The notes: generated from the sequence alone by a model not told the origin. DNA of 64,000 nucleotides from Heliocidaris tuberculata (GCA_025618425.1 CM046845.1:9567439-9631438); one strand, 5' to 3'; counted from the first letter of the stretch, positions 1 to 12,665 are shown. Numbers and translations: made by a program.

Positions 1-303
1 ACTTAGACTTGATGATTTAGAGAAACAGACCCGTTTTCGCTCTCTTTCCCTGTCTCTCCCTCTCTGTCCCTCTTTGTCCCTTTTACTCTTGCACTCTCTC
101 TCTCTCTCTCTCTCTCTTCTCTTGCTGCTGCCTTTTCTGTTTGTTTTTTCTCTCTGTATTCTAAAACTTTATCCATGTTTTTGTTTTCTCTTTATTCCAT
201 CATTTCCTCATCTAATTATTCTTTTATTCTCCTGTTTGTCGACATTTCTCATGACGATAGCAATCATATTACGTATCTCCCTATTTCTCTTTGGCAAAAC
301 CAG
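1..303 (+). other. Intron of ATP9 upstream of first visible exon
   Basis: Pyrimidine-rich DNA with a (CT)n tract near 103-120, running into the acceptor at 302-303. No coding sequence recognised. Confidence 0.7.
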
Positions 304-396
304 GAGGAGAAATCTGGTCAAATCATCTTCTTCATGAAAGGAGCGGATACAGTAATGAGCTCTATAGTACAATACAATGACTGGCTTGAAGAAGAG
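304..396 (+). CDS. ATP9 exon a: end of nucleotide-binding domain
   Basis: First coding exon in the window, 31 codons, phase 0 at both ends. It encodes KGADTVM followed by [11 protein letters not shown]. The acceptor is the AG at 302-303 after a long pyrimidine tract, and the donor is GTAACT at 397. An acceptor three bases downstream is also possible and would drop one Glu. Confidence 0.9.
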
Positions 397-3300
397 GTAA
401 CTACACGTCAATATTTTTTAATCAAGTTTAGTGAAAGGCAATTAACCAAACAGCGCTGTTTGAGACTCCAAAAGTCCATGGTTTTGCCTACTTTTGCACT
501 TTATTCATTGAATTTTGTTAAACTTGAGAACCCTGTATATTGGAGGTAAACCAAGATGAAGTAAACAGTGGGATGATTATGTGGGGGGGGGGGGGGGGGA
601 ATGCCTGTGCCTTATTTGTTTATTGTATTTTATCTTCTCTAAAATCACCTTTGTAAATCTACACTTTCTGACAGCAGAAGTCATTTGACCTGAGCTTGAT
701 TAAAGAACATTTCTTTGATGATTTCACCCATGAACATCCCAGCAATACAGAGCAGAAACATGGGGAGGGAAGAATTAAGAACTTATCTCCCAGTGACCTC
801 TTGACATTTCTTTCATTAATTCATGTGTCGTATTCAATGGGATCGATGTAATCGTTATATCCCTACAGAGCGGCAACATGGCAAGGGAAGGGTTAAGAAC
901 CCTCGTCGTTGGCAAGAGGATACTCACAGAAGAACAGTATGCAGATTTTGAGGTAAGAGTACTTCATGAATCATTTAAAACAATGTATTTGTGTAGAGAT
1001 ATTAAACTCTTTGAATGGAATATTTATTCAATGTATTTGTAAAACACAGCTATTTTACTACTTTTTAGAAAAGTGTGGGTTATTCTTTTAAAACTAGCAA
1101 TTATTGTATTTTTTTAAAGACTTATACACTGTACATGATTCCAACAGCTAAAACAAAGGTAATTATATAATATTGAATGGCCTTGAGTAGGATACAAGGA
1201 TATATCGCACGAGCTATGAGCATATTTCACGAGTCGGCACGACGAGTGAAATATTTTCAAAGCGAGTATGATATATCCTTGTGTCCCATGAAAGAAAAGC
1301 CATTCAATATTATTATTATTAATTGTATGATACCTAGTTCCTCAATTTTCACCATTACATGTCCTTATGTTTTTGTATGGACTTCGACATAAAACACAGG
1401 GAGAAAATCATTTTTGTCCTTACCCAAGCATCTTGCAAGAGCTGCGCGCATACGTCCATTGTCTTAACCTTTGTGTATTTAAGCGCGTATTCACTTTTTT
1501 ACGCGTCACGCGCACCCCAAACCATGAGATATGGAGATATATTGCACGGTCATCCGGGTACTTTTACACATACCATGAGATATTGTTTTAAAATTGCACG
1601 GTCATCCGGGTACTTATGCGCAAACCATGAGATACGCCAATTTTTCTGATCGCCTGAAAACCCTTCATACAAATAATAATGTGATATACTGAACGTAAAG
1701 GAGTTCTAATATACGTATCCTGAATCTCAGTTCCCACATATAACTATGTAATCTTTAAAACAAATTTGTCAAATACTGAAAATTATATCTTTGATTCCCA
1801 ATTACATACTTCATTCATCAGATCTTTACCCCCCCCCCCCCATTCCCCAAGTCAAAAATCCATTAATTCCAAATACAAAGATTTTAAATTAAAAAAATCT
1901 GCAACTCAAAGTCTTCAAACCTTTATTTTTTTGTCCAGAATCGTTACACCCAGGCCAAGCTCAGTGTAACGGACAGAGCATCCAAGGTAGCAGCGGTAGT
2001 AGAGAGTATAGAGAGGGACCTGGAGCTACTATGCCTGACAGGGGTGGAGGATAAACTCCAACAAGATGTCAGGCCAACCCTAGAGATGCTTAGAAATGCT
2101 GGCATCAAGGTAAGAAAGAATGCAATTAAGAATTGCAGAGTTATAGCTAAAGGTTGAAATTGTTTGTGTATTGTACTGTATCTGTCTTTTGACTTCTCAA
2201 TTTTTTTAATTTTAGTGGATGTATTTCAGACCTTGGATATCTTCAGTTTTAAGGGCTTGCTATTTTGTCTTGTCAGAGGGGCACAAAAGCCAAAACATAT
2301 TATGCAATTACATAAAGACATGGCTAAAGTGGCAATAAGCTTTGCTACTCTGAGAGGATTGTTGTGGTCATGATATAGGGCAAAGCAAGATCCTTTGTGG
2401 CTGATTGGTAATTGGAGGCCTGGTACTGCATCTCATTATTTTTGTAAAGCTCACTCTTTTCTTTGAAACTTTATCAGGTACTTGTACATGTGCAGTGTGT
2501 TTGTCCAATATATCTCATTTGAGCCAAGAGAATGTGCATATTCAATACTCATGTAAACAGATATCAGTGAGTTCCATGAAACTCTTAACTTCAGATTTGT
2601 GATAAAGATATCTTGCAGATTATATTTTTCTAGATTATGGGCTGAAAGCATGGGTATATCAGACACTTGAGACATTATCTGCTGCAGCAGGAATAGGCCC
2701 TTCCCATGTCCTCAACCTATGATGTGTTTTTTTTTTTCTGACTTATTACCAGATCTGGATGTTGACTGGAGACAAACTGGAGACAGCGTGCTGCATCGCC
2801 AAGAGTGCCAAGCTAGTGTCCACCCGACAGGCCCTCTTTGTCTTCAAGAAAGTTAGCAATCGTTCAGAGGCCCATTCAGAGTTAAACTCGTTCAGGAGAA
2901 AGAGCGATTGCGCCCTCGTCATCATGGGGGAGTCATTAGATGTAAGTCAAACAGATATATGCAGTCAAATTACGACTCAAAAGAAATAGGAAAAGCGGCT
3001 AATCAAAATAGGCAGTTCAGTTTAGTTCAATATTCTGGTTTCTTTTAATAAGCATCATAAGAAATCAAAACAATGAGGGATTTCAAGAGTCAAGATTCAA
3101 GATTTATTGTCCATATACATGTATAATACAGAAATTTGCTTTCCATTGGTGTTACATGCGATATGTGAAACCTAGACAAAACATGGTATCGTGTGCTAAG
3201 AGCCAGAAGGGCAATAACACTTTATGAGTAAAAACAGCCCTCCGACTCTCAGCACACAACATAACAAGACAATATAACATATGGATATGAGAGATATGGT

Positions 3301-6300
3301 CTATACTATACTTTGTTCAGAGAATAGGATGGACACGTTTTAGGACAAATTATAGATCTGTACATTTCTATGTTGATACAGGTATGCCTCAAGTTCTATG
3401 AGCATGAATTCATTGAGCTAGCTTGCCAGTGCCCAGCGGTGGTGGTATGCCGATGCTCACCTACTCAGAAAGCTGACATAGTGAACCTTCTCAAAACTCA
3501 TACTGGGAAGAGAACATGTGCAATAGGTAAGGTAATGCATGAGGAGAATAAAGAGACTGGATTTTAGTAGTAGACTAGAGAAAGAGAGTGGATAATGATG
3601 ATAACTCATAAGAAGAAGTAGTATGTCAAAGGTACTTCATCCCTTTTGCATACTTATGCAAAAATCCAAAAAAAATTTGCACAGGTTTAGTAGACATCCT
3701 GTAGATACTGCCTGTGAAATTTTCAAGGCCACAAGTTCTATAACTAATTTTTAAGAAATGAAAATCTTGCTTTTGTCGCAGAAGGAGCTATTCAGAAATC
3801 AACTCAAGTACATGTACTAGTAACGGTCAAAAATGATTCTAAAAATTACAATTTTTTTCAATTCGAAAAAGTAAAGTGTTACCAAATTGTTATTACTTAC
3901 TTAAAAGCAAATTATAATCCTTTTCACATCCGCACAAGTTTTCCAATTATAATTCACTTGTAATTTATCGCATACTTGGACAACTTCAAAATTTAGGGCT
4001 GCAAAAGGGAGTACCTTTAAAAGTAATTACTTGTTTAATGATAAATGATGAATATAACCCAAATAGTTAAAGGAGAATGAAACCCTGGGGAAATATCCAT
4101 TTTAATGAAAAGAGAGGATAGAGAGAAGCAATTTTTTTTAAAAATTCCATTGAAATTGGTTACAAAATGAAAAAGTTGTGAAAATTGAAAAGTCTCAATT
4201 TGTTTTCTTTGGCGATCCTAAAAATTGGCAATGTTGCTTCAAAATGGCAGGTTTAGTGTACAACTCTCAATATGTTTTGTACAAAAATTTCATATTTTCT
4301 CCATTATCTATAAAGATGCTGCTTGTCTTTTTGTGAACTCGACATATGTTGTGTCAAATACATTTTCCCAAGATATATCTTGATCTAAGAAGGAGACAAG
4401 CTGCACCTTGAGAGATAATGAGGAAAATATGACATTTTGTGTACAAAACATATGGAGAGTTGTACTACTGAACCTGTCATTTTGAAGAAACATTGCCATT
4501 TTGAGGATTGCCATAGAAAGCAAATTGAGACTTTTCAAACTTTCATAACTTTCTCACTTCGTAACCGATTTTGATGGAACTTTTTTAAAATTGCGTCTCT
4601 CTGTCCTTTCTTTTCATTAAAATTGAATTTTCCCCAGGGTTTCATTCTTTAAATCAAGCACAGTGGCAGTGTTATGAAGATGTTCATCCGCCCATGATAG
4701 GTATAACTATAAGTATGCATTTACTGTCCAATACTGGATGATGATACTTGATGATGATGACGATGATGAAGACAATTACCGTATAAGAACACAGTGTTAT
4801 TGGTACATAAGAAGAAAAGGAAAACAATATTGAACGTATACACTTTTAGCTTTATAGCGAAAGGAAATGGCATGAAAAGACGTGTCCGGAACACAAACGG
4901 CAAAATTGTAGGTTATTAGTGGCAAATTAAAAGTTGTAATTTGACATTCGTATTGACAGTTTTGTTAATATTAAGAATCATCAAGGTAGTAGAGGTATTT
5001 CTAAGTACTCTGTGGCTCAATAATACGTCTCTACCTTAATGCAATAATATCATGATTTTCAATAATATGCATTCTGGTTTCCAGACTTTTTTTGTGATTC
5101 TACTTTTTGCTCAGCTACCTAAGGTAACACCATTTAAAAACATTCTTGTGTTCTTTTCATTTTTTCATCATAGGGGATGGAGGAAATGATGTCAGCATGA
5201 TTCAAGCAGCCAATGCTGGTGTTGGTTTAATTGGGAAGGTAATTCAATAACATCCACAAGCATGTAATCATTTTCTTCTTTCACCGCTATATTTTTAAAA
5301 ATTAACCAGTGTATTTACCGTATTTATTTTGCATTAAAGGTAATGTTTAGTTTTGGTAAGCCCTCAAAAACTTTTTGTCAGATTTATTGGATTTTTGTTG
5401 ATAAATAGCAAGATACTAGCAATGCAAAGATGCTGTGAAGATTTCACGTCCTGAGGTGACATATTAAACAAATGGGAGGCAAAAAATAATTTAGGATAAT
5501 TTAGGATATAAACTCCCATCAACTTCTGTGTGTACTTTACACCATACACACGTTCAAAACCTACACGCAGTGACACACATGCTATCTCCGTGTGAAACCT
5601 CAAGATTGTTGTGCGGGAAGCCATCGGGTGGAAAGATCCTAGCGTAGGGCAGTGTATTGCTGTGATCTAGCGTTCCTTACATATATTTATGGTAAAATTC
5701 ACTGGAAATCATTGATGGAATACCAAATGATCTCGTACAAACATCTTTTGATATATGGAAAAATAACATGAGACTATATTTAACACGTTTCTTTCCAATT
5801 TCATTTTTGCTACCAATACTGTACATGAGCTTTAACTAGACCTCCCGAATGACACCTATTTCGTAGAAATCATCAGTATCGTTTTCTTTTGTTTCTGATT
5901 GCGTGTTCATTATTTTGCATGAGTTTAAGTCCTTAAAATGACTATTCCAATAATTTTGTGAGCATTGTATAGTGCATCCTAAATTCCATCTATTTTATTT
6001 AGAGTTGGTTAATTCAATCTCTTATATCAATTTCTTTCTTTAACTCTTTCACCTAACTTCTTTCCCATCTATGTTAATTTCTCTTCATTTATACTTTTTT
6101 CCCAGTCTTATTTTTTTCTTCTCTCTCTCTCTCTTTCACGTATCTTGTATGCCTTTCTACATTCCCTATTCTCGGTGTCTAATGTTATCATATCATATTT
6201 CTGAAATAGTTTCCATCTGCATCATAAAAATCTCTCTCTTTTTTTTACTCTGAATAACAGGAGGGAAAGCAAGCGTCGTTGGCCGCTGACTTCTCTCTGA

Positions 6301-9300
6301 CGCAGTTCCGCTACCTGGGGCGCCTGCTCATGGTGCACGGGCGCAACAACTACAAGAGCTCTGCCTCACTCAGCCACTTTGTGATGCATCGAGGTCTGAT
6401 CATCTCCACCATGCAGGTCGTCTTCTCTTCTCTCTTCTACTTCTCCTCCGTAGCTCTCTACCAGGGGGTGCTCTCTGTAGGGTAAGTCACGCTCCTCAAA
6501 TTGGCAGCGTTAAGATGATCATTGATCCATTTACTACTGAATACTTTTATTTATCATGGGGTTAATACAGAAATCACCCGTTTCAATAGGCAGTGGGTTA
6601 AGCATGCTCTTTCTAAACAAAGGTATTCATAATAGGGCATCTAAATGTGTAAGCCATAGACGTGTGGGTAGGTCACCAGGGCAGTGTAGTCACCAGCACA
6701 GCGAACGCCTTATTGCATGTAAGCTAGTCCAAGGTATTTTGGTGACACGACATTTGCTCCTGCGACATTTGCTCCTCCGTCCATATCTCGAAAGGTCAAG
6801 GTCATGATTTGGTTTTTAGTTAAGGACAATGTGAAGATTAGGATTAGGGTTAGGTTTAGGTTTAGGATTAACATGGCAAAGTTAGACCGGAGCAATTGTC
6901 GCAGGAGCAAATGTCATGGAACCGGTATTTTACCCCATACGTTACCGACAACATCAATGATTTAGTATGCATGATGATTTTTAAATCATTCAGTTGAGTA
7001 CCTCACCACAGCTTCAATCAGACTAAATATCATACAAAAAGGTTACTTTTGATGTCAATTGATGTTCTTCAGCCATCGTACATGTACTTGGGTATTGTAT
7101 AGATCACAAGATGAACAAATATCTTGAACTTGCCCAGGTACATAGCAGATTTTACAAGCATGCTATTGTCTTAACATTAGGGTGTTGGAATATAGAGTGA
7201 ACAAACTCAAAAATAAATGTAAGATATGGCAATCCATGACATAGTTTATCTTGTTTTTGTCCAGGTATGTGACAGCATACACCATGTTCCCTGTCTTCCT
7301 CCTGGTGATAGACAAAGATGTGACACCCGAGACAGCTATCAAATACCCAGAGCTTTATAAAGACTTGCAAAAGGTAATACAAGTACATGTATGAATCATG
7401 GAGTTTAATAAAAGAACAAGAAGAGGATTAGCAAGAAGTAGGAGAGGGGGGGGGGGGGAGGAAATGAGTAAAGATAGGTGTCGTGGTCTAGTGGATAAAT
7501 CACCAGACTGCAGATCACAAGGTACGCGGTTCGAATCCCAACACGGCACTAACGTCCTTTGGCAAGACTCTAATCTACATTTGCCACTCTCCACCCAGGT
7601 GTAAATGGGTACCTGATATCCTTGAGCGCTAGTTACTCTGGCGGCTCGGCTATAACCAGGGTAATAATGTCTAAGCACCATGAGCATCACTGCGTGACGG
7701 ATATGAGCGCTTTATATAAGTGGCCATTATTATTATCATTATAGGAGGAAAAAAGAAGATGAAGAAGATAAGAGTTTATGTGGGGAAAGATCAGAGGAAG
7801 AATACAGAATGGAGAAAAACGGTAAACAGGATGACAAGAATGTTGAGGAGAATGGTATTTGCCATATACCATTCTGATACACTTTCCTTAAAGCTTGAAT
7901 TCTTCCACGTGCAAGAAGCTAATTTTACTTTTTGTGAAATTTATAGTCATCGTATTAATCCATGTCATGTGAAATATGGATAAACAAAATGTGATTCTGT
8001 TTAGTAGTGCCAGCATGCAAAATCCCATATCTCTTGCTGATCTGTCTTTCCCTCTTTGTCACCTCTATCTTTCCATCGCTCACTGTATCTCTTTTCTACC
8101 ACTAGGGTCGGATGTTATCCTGGAAGATGTTCTTCGTCTGGATCCTGATCAGTGTCTACCAGGGCGGCATCATCATGTACGGTGCCCTCTGGCTGTTCGA
8201 GGGCGAGTTCCTCCACATCATCTCCATCACGTTCACCGCCCTCATCATCACGGAGCTGCTCATGGTGGCGCTGACCATCAGGACGTGGCACTGGACGATG
8301 GTCATCGCCGAGATCCTCAGCATCGTCATCTACATCGCTTCCATGTTCATCTTCACTGGCTACTTTGGTAAGCTATCCCAATGGATTTGCTCCCGGGACA
8401 ATTGCTGCAGTCTCTATTTGCCTTGAATGTATAGGGTTAGGGTTGTGATTACGTTTCGGATAAGGTTAGGGTTAGGGTTAGGGTTAAGGCCTGGAATAGG
8501 GTTGGATCCAAGGTTGAATTTAGCAATTCGCCTACTGTAGAAAATGGACTACGGAGAAATTTTCGTTGGAGCATGTGCCATACAAACTTACTATCATGGC
8601 CCAGATAACCATCCCCAGAATAATTTCCTTCCAGACAAGTGCCTCCTTGGACATAATTAACCCTGAACAATTGTGACCATGTCACTCCTGCATACTAACA
8701 ATGCAAATGAATGAGCAGATTTTTTTTTTTCTCAACCACAAAACAAACATAATTAATATTGCCTTTTTGCCATTTTCCATGTGAGGTTTTGTACTCTGTG
8801 CTTGTTTCTACCGTTCGCAAACAAAAACAAGAGAAACACACAGAAACCAAGCAATTTATGCATGTTTATCCAGCCACATTCACATACAATATTTAAAGTG
8901 TACCAACCACCTGAAAAAAGGAATTTGTATACTGCTAGGAAGTATAAAATTAACCTCAAAGAACTTTATCTGAAATTCTGTAGGTCAACAGTTTAGGAGT
9001 ATGAAGGAAATAAAGGATAACATGAAGGTGCTCATGTGGAACCGAACCTCCGAGTTGGGTTCCGCGCGAGCCCTTATCTTGGCGAGCGTGTACGGATGCG
9101 TTGAGTAGTCTACTCACGAGTCGCTTTTATGCTTATAGAGAGTATAATTAAACTTGTAATAACTCTTTATAGAAGTGATATTCGAAGCCCATATTTGGAA
9201 TATAGTAGAATGACATGGAACCTCTGACATACAGAGTAAAATATTTTTTGGTGATTGGTGCCCTTTAAAATGTGTGTTACCTGTATTAAACTGTACATAA

Positions 9301-9479
9301 TCTTTCTTTCTCTGTACTTCCTTCCGTTCCCTTCATCCACAGATCGAGATTTCATCACCACCTTCGGGTTCTGGTGGAAGGTAGTGGTCATCACCCTCGT
9401 CAGCAATGTGCCTCTCTACATCCTTAAGTTCCTGAGGCGGCGCTTCAGCCCTCCCAGTTACTCCAAGCTATCTGAATAA
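304..9479 (+). CDS. ATP9B/ATP9A-like: ATP9-type P4-ATPase, C-terminal 491 residues in ten exons (5' part outside window)
   Basis: Seen: coding exons at 304-396, 869-952, 1939-2109, 2753-2941, 3382-3526, 5174-5238, 6261-6481, 7265-7373, 8106-8367 and 9343-9479. All internal junctions are AG/GT, and the exon lengths sum to 1476 nt, giving 491 codons plus TAA. In this partial protein KGAD (12-15) is the N-domain motif, TGDK (121-124) and GDGGND (228-233) are P-domain motifs, and six hydrophobic segments correspond to M5-M10. Family knowledge: ATP9A/B are class-2 P4-ATPases related to yeast Neo1 and worm TAT-5. They act in endosomes and trans-Golgi, are linked to aminophospholipid asymmetry and recycling, and do not need a CDC50 subunit. 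Full proteins are about 1050-1150 residues, so the actuator domain, M1-M4 and the DKTGT phosphorylation site lie upstream. The A/B paralogue choice is not secure, and invertebrates often have one gene. No frame breaks were seen. Confidence 0.95.
869..952 (+). CDS. ATP9 exon b
   Basis: 28 codons, phase 0, acceptor CCCTACAG and donor GTAAGAGT. It encodes [16 protein letters not shown]..., the conserved 'AREGLRTL' region between the N and P domains of P4-ATPases. Confidence 0.93.
1163..1317. mobile_element. Foldback element in ATP9 intron
   Basis: Inverted arms pair ATATTGAATGGCC (near 1170) with GGCCATTCAATAT-like sequence near 1300. An inner pair is ACAAGGATATAT with ATATATCCTTGT, and an innermost pair surrounds TTTCACGAGTCG. 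This is a small non-autonomous palindromic element, superfamily unknown. Confidence 0.7.
1521..1636. repeat. 51-52 bp tandem repeat, about 2.2 copies
   Basis: ACCATGAGATA recurs at 1521, 1572 and 1624. Each of the first two copies ends in TTGCACGGTCATCCGGGTAC. It lies in an ATP9 intron. Confidence 0.85.
1939..2109 (+). CDS. ATP9 exon c
   Basis: 57 codons, phase 0, acceptor TTGTCCAG and donor GTAAGAAA. It includes LTGVEDKLQ and [14 protein letters not shown], the segment leading into the P domain. Confidence 0.94.
2753..2941 (+). CDS. ATP9 exon d: P domain with TGDK
   Basis: 63 codons, phase 0, acceptor ATTACCAG and donor GTAAGTCA. It begins [16 protein letters not shown] is the invariant P-type ATPase motif. 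It also carries [15 protein letters not shown], which resembles vertebrate ATP9. Confidence 0.96.
3092..3190. mobile_element. Possible LINE or SINE 3' tail relic
   Basis: The 'AAGATTCAAGATTTATTGTCC' style of sequence (here from about 3093) is typical of the reversed 3' end of invertebrate non-LTR elements. No coding part was seen, so this is tentative. Confidence 0.3.
3191..3258. repeat. Small hairpin sharing the GCCAGAAGGG motif (copy 1)
   Basis: Left arm GTGTGCTAAGAGCCAGAAGG pairs with right arm GCCCTCCGACTCTCAGCACA across about 25 nt. The same motif recurs in hairpins near 13.1, 13.45 and 13.7 kb. It lies in the intron between ATP9 exons d and e. Confidence 0.75.
3382..3526 (+). CDS. ATP9 exon e: P domain
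   Basis: 48 codons plus one base; the downstream junction is phase 1 and splits the first Gly of GDGGND. It encodes [30 protein letters not shown] and RTCAI. The donor is GTAAGG. Confidence 0.95.
4067..4652. mobile_element. TTAA-flanked foldback element, family 1 copy a
   Basis: A 586-bp near-palindrome in an ATP9 intron. It opens TTAA-AGGAGAATGAAACCC and closes with the complementary GGGTTTCATTCT-TTAA. Inner arms repeat sequence around TTGTACAAAACATATG. A second copy is at 61184-61772. TTAA duplications with AGG ends fit Kolobok- or piggyBac-type non-autonomous elements. Confidence 0.85.
5174..5238 (+). CDS. ATP9 exon f: GDGGND hinge
   Basis: A 65-nt exon completing [13 protein letters not shown], the Mg2+-binding end of the P domain. 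Acceptor CATCATAG, donor GTAATT. A 1.65-kb intron with a foldback transposon precedes it. Confidence 0.95.
6261..6481 (+). CDS. ATP9 exon g: hinge and M5
   Basis: 73 codons plus two bases. It encodes [16 protein letters not shown], then [13 protein letters not shown], then hydrophobic M5 ([20 protein letters not shown]). The intron before it ends in a long T/C tract, and the donor is GTAAGT. Confidence 0.95.
6745..6925. mobile_element. Foldback element with TTAGGG-like core (copy 1)
   Basis: GACATTTGCTCCTGCGACA near 6749 is inverted at 6898-6915 (TGTCGCAGGAGCAAATGTC). Between the arms lies degenerate GGATTAGGGTTAGGTTTAGG. It sits in the intron between exons g and h. A related degraded copy is at 8389-8545. 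Confidence 0.75.
7265..7373 (+). CDS. ATP9 exon h: M6
   Basis: 109 nt. It completes a split Gly and encodes [19 protein letters not shown] followed by [10 protein letters not shown], matching the M6 region of ATP9. The acceptor is TTGTCCAG and the donor GTAATA. Confidence 0.93.
7477..7745 (+). mobile_element. tRNA-derived SINE
   Basis: The 5' part resembles a tRNA with an internal Pol III promoter: A-box-like TGGTCTAGTGG near 7485 and B-box GGTTCGAATCC near 7529. The body contains CCTTTGGCAAGAC and GTAAATGGGTACC, and the element ends in an ATT-rich tail. It lies within the ATP9 intron between exons h and i. The tRNA of origin is not certain. Confidence 0.75.
8106..8367 (+). CDS. ATP9 exon i: M7-M9
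   Basis: 87 codons plus one base with three membrane segments: [38 protein letters not shown] and [20 protein letters not shown]. It is GC-richer than the surrounding introns. The donor is GTAAGC. Confidence 0.95.
8389..8545. mobile_element. Degraded foldback with TTAGGG-like core (copy 2)
   Basis: TTGCTCCCGGGACAATTGCT resembles the arms of the 6745-6925 element. It is followed by several GGGTTA units around 8465-8485. The second arm is poorly preserved. Confidence 0.5.
9343..9479 (+). CDS. ATP9 terminal exon: M10 and C-terminus
   Basis: Completes a split Asp, then encodes [19 protein letters not shown] and the tail [15 protein letters not shown] before TAA. The tail closely resembles the vertebrate ATP9 C-terminus (LRRKLSPPSYCKL). 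Confidence 0.95.
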
Positions 9480-9983
9480 GTACCCATCTACCGACACCAA
9501 AAACCCATGAATGGAACTACATTTCTTGAGAAAAAAAATCTGCAGAAACATTTCAGCTGTATAAGTTGGTACACCTATAAGCCTGGTACAAGTTTTTCAC
9601 ATTATTAGTGGAACAAATAGATAATTTACATCTATGTCTGATTAATTTTTCCCCCCCCAAATACTGTAATACTGCCTGTAAGCTTTTCAACTGGGTACTG
9701 CAATCCATATTAATTCATGTATTGATTTTATAGTATGTTTACATGTGCATATAATGCAGTTTTGATATGTCCCCTTCCCCATCTCAAAAGATGTCTTTCA
9801 ACTTGGTTAATTGTAATACTGTCCATAAAGCTGGATAGAGTGCAGATTCCCCCACCCCCTCCATTCCCAGCTGCTGTTGTTTCAATGCCTTTTTGTAAAT
9901 TTGAAGTTAAATTGGTATTCATAACAGTGCAATCTGCTTATACGTGTATAGATTGCGCCTTTGGGCTGATCTGAGTAAATGTC

Positions 9984-9989
9984 AATAAA
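9984..9989 (+). terminator. Candidate polyadenylation signal AATAAA for ATP9
   Basis: First canonical AATAAA found downstream of the ATP9 stop codon, about 500 nt away. No transcript evidence is available. Confidence 0.4.
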
Positions 9990-12268
9990 AATGATATTTT
10001 GAATGATGATGTTCTACGAGGTAAATATAATCAAGCAAGGGAATTAATTTTGGTAAACTTTATGTAACTTAAAATGCCTTTAATATACCAAAGTATGTAC
10101 GAATGTGTAAATGTCAGTTTTAAGAGAAGGAATAGTTTAAACCAAACTTAGACTCAAGTGTAGGGGCAAAAGTTAAACTTTGTGTATAGCAGATATGCAG
10201 GATAATGGAGGACCAAAATAGTAGCTAAATAGTATTTGGACAAATGTTAACCCGTTGATATTGTCTGGTACAGTGTAATTTTCAACTAAAGTTGAAGCAA
10301 AATATAAAGATATGCATAATGTGTAATAATTTGATCAACATATGAATTTCAGCAGAAAATTGTTGCTGAGCTGAAATTTTAAAGCACAACCTTTGATTAA
10401 TAATCGGAGGTCTATTTTGCACTAATGAGGATTTTCATGATAATTAGAGCCAAGTAATTATTAAGAAAATATATTTTTTCTTTGAAAGATGGATGGTGTA
10501 TGTGCTGGCTTTATCACTATAAAAGCCAGTAAAAAGGGTTTATATTGTAGATTTTTGGAATGAAATTCTTTCAAGGCATCTCAAGGTCAATAGATTAAAA
10601 AATAGATTCATTTCTGATTTATCCAGAATGTGGATTGAGCAATCTGAAATTTTTGTAATTAAGGGTTATATATGAAAGAAAAAGGAAAAAGAGAAAAAAA
10701 AAAAAGAGAGAGAGAGAGAGAGATAAAATTATTGTATGTGATGGCGATATTTGAATATTCATGCCAGCAGAAATTGTGTTTGTCAGTTTGAGTGATTTTG
10801 TGGGATTTTGATATTCTGTATCTATTTATTGATTGTCCCACATATGTATTTTCATGTTTGTAAAGTTGGTTGACCTTAATACCAGGTATGTATCGTTAAT
10901 GGCCAATGCATCAGAAACTGACAGGGTTACATTCTGTACATGTACATGTACATGTATTTCTTTTAGGAATCAACTATGAAGTTGGAATAGAATAAACTTG
11001 GAAGAATTTATTCCTTTTGGGGGGGGGGGGTGGCTTTAAATTTGTAAACTAAATCAAAATGTTTTTGCAAGGAGCTATGGAAAGTCGAAGTTGGATTATT
11101 CTTGTGCATTCCCAGTATACATGTAATGTTGAACAAATATTGAGCATAAATCTGACCCTGATAATGCATATTTTTTCTGGAACATGTGCAAACATTTAGC
11201 GTTAGGGAAGGGGGAGAAGGTCAAATGAACGAATCAGATTGATCCACCCTTGGACAGAGAGTCATGATGTGTCAGCAATCAGACAAATGCCAAATGCAAA
11301 CCTGAGCCAAACTGCTCACTATTCTAAAGTTGATGACCTATTTTGTGACACAAACGGTCAAAATTAGATTGGCAAGTAGCAGCAATTGGGTCGGTGTTTC
11401 AAATGTGCTTTGAACTGAACTTATTACATTTGTATCCTTTGTGTGTTTGGGATTGCATACATGAAGTTACAACACACGAACGGCGTAGTTACATGTATCT
11501 GTAAGATGTAGGTCAGCTTGAACATTTAACTTGTAAGAGGACCAAAGAAGGTGTTGCACCCTTTCCGTTTCACTGTTCATTACAGCTTATCATCATGAAT
11601 GAATCCCGAGTTGTCGAATCTTGAATGTTGAGTCCTTGTGAAATTCAGCTTAGAATACATGTTTATTCGATGGGTAAAAACTTCATAATGTATTTCCCTA
11701 GTTCTCTGTCCTGAAGAAAATGGTGTACTGGTTAAATTCTTGGGGTCATAGAATAGGTTGTACTCAATTTGCTGCCATGATATTCTCTCCTCAAAGTGTT
11801 TGCACAGTGTTGATAATTTTTGTAATTTCTAATTCTTCCAGGAACTTTACTATGTTTGTAAATTCCTTGACCCCTCTATGAATGTTTGACCTAGTTATTG
11901 CTTCTTTCAGACTTTTTGAAAGTAGCAGGCAAACAAACTTCTAATAGGGTATAGAGGTTTGGCAGGCAAACAAATAATATTTCTAATAAGGTATAGAGGT
12001 TTGACAGACACTTTAAATGGACTGTATTTGGCTACTAATAAGATAACTAACATCTTGTAAAGCAATTTCTTAAAAGAAGTTTACTATGTTTTGTAAATTC
12101 CTTGAACAGTTTGAATGTGTGGCCTAGTTATAGAATGATTCTTTCAGACCCTGATAGTTCCTTGCAAACAAACTCACAGGGTAGAGGGTCTGTTATTATG
12201 TGAGCAATTTAACATTGACTTTATTAAGCTTATCAGTAGGAAAACAAGTGCTATATGGAGGGCTTTTC

Positions 12269-12328
12269 TGGGGCTTAATAACTACAAACATTGTACAGGG
12301 GCTTAATAACTGTAAACATTGTACAGGG
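12269..12328. repeat. 30-bp direct tandem repeat, two copies
   Basis: GGGGCTTAATAACT followed by AAACATTGTACAGG occurs twice in succession with two substitutions. Confidence 0.8.
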
Positions 12329-12665
12329 GCTTTATGCCATGGGCTTGATCAGATAACAAACAACTAACATTGTATTGGGCTTTAGGAGGATACAAAGAAT
12401 TAGAACATGAACTACATTTATGTTAGGTGAAGGCCAAAAACAGGAAATTATTGGAATGGATGTGGTTTGGTAAAGATAGATATTGTAGTGTAGGTATAAA
12501 GTGATCCACATCGACTCCTAGATTACCGTTCTTGAGACTTGTTCAGTTTTCCGACAGTATCATTTCGCTTGATACTAGGTCCACATTTTTGTAGGGCTAT
12601 CAACTCATTACCAGTCTCAGGTGAACTGAAGTCTTTGCTTTGTTGTTAACATGTGGAACAATTAC

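Noticed and set aside
8455..8490. TTAGGG repeats as a chromosome end
   Set aside because: Only a few degenerate units, inside an intron of an active-looking gene and associated with foldback arms; not terminal.
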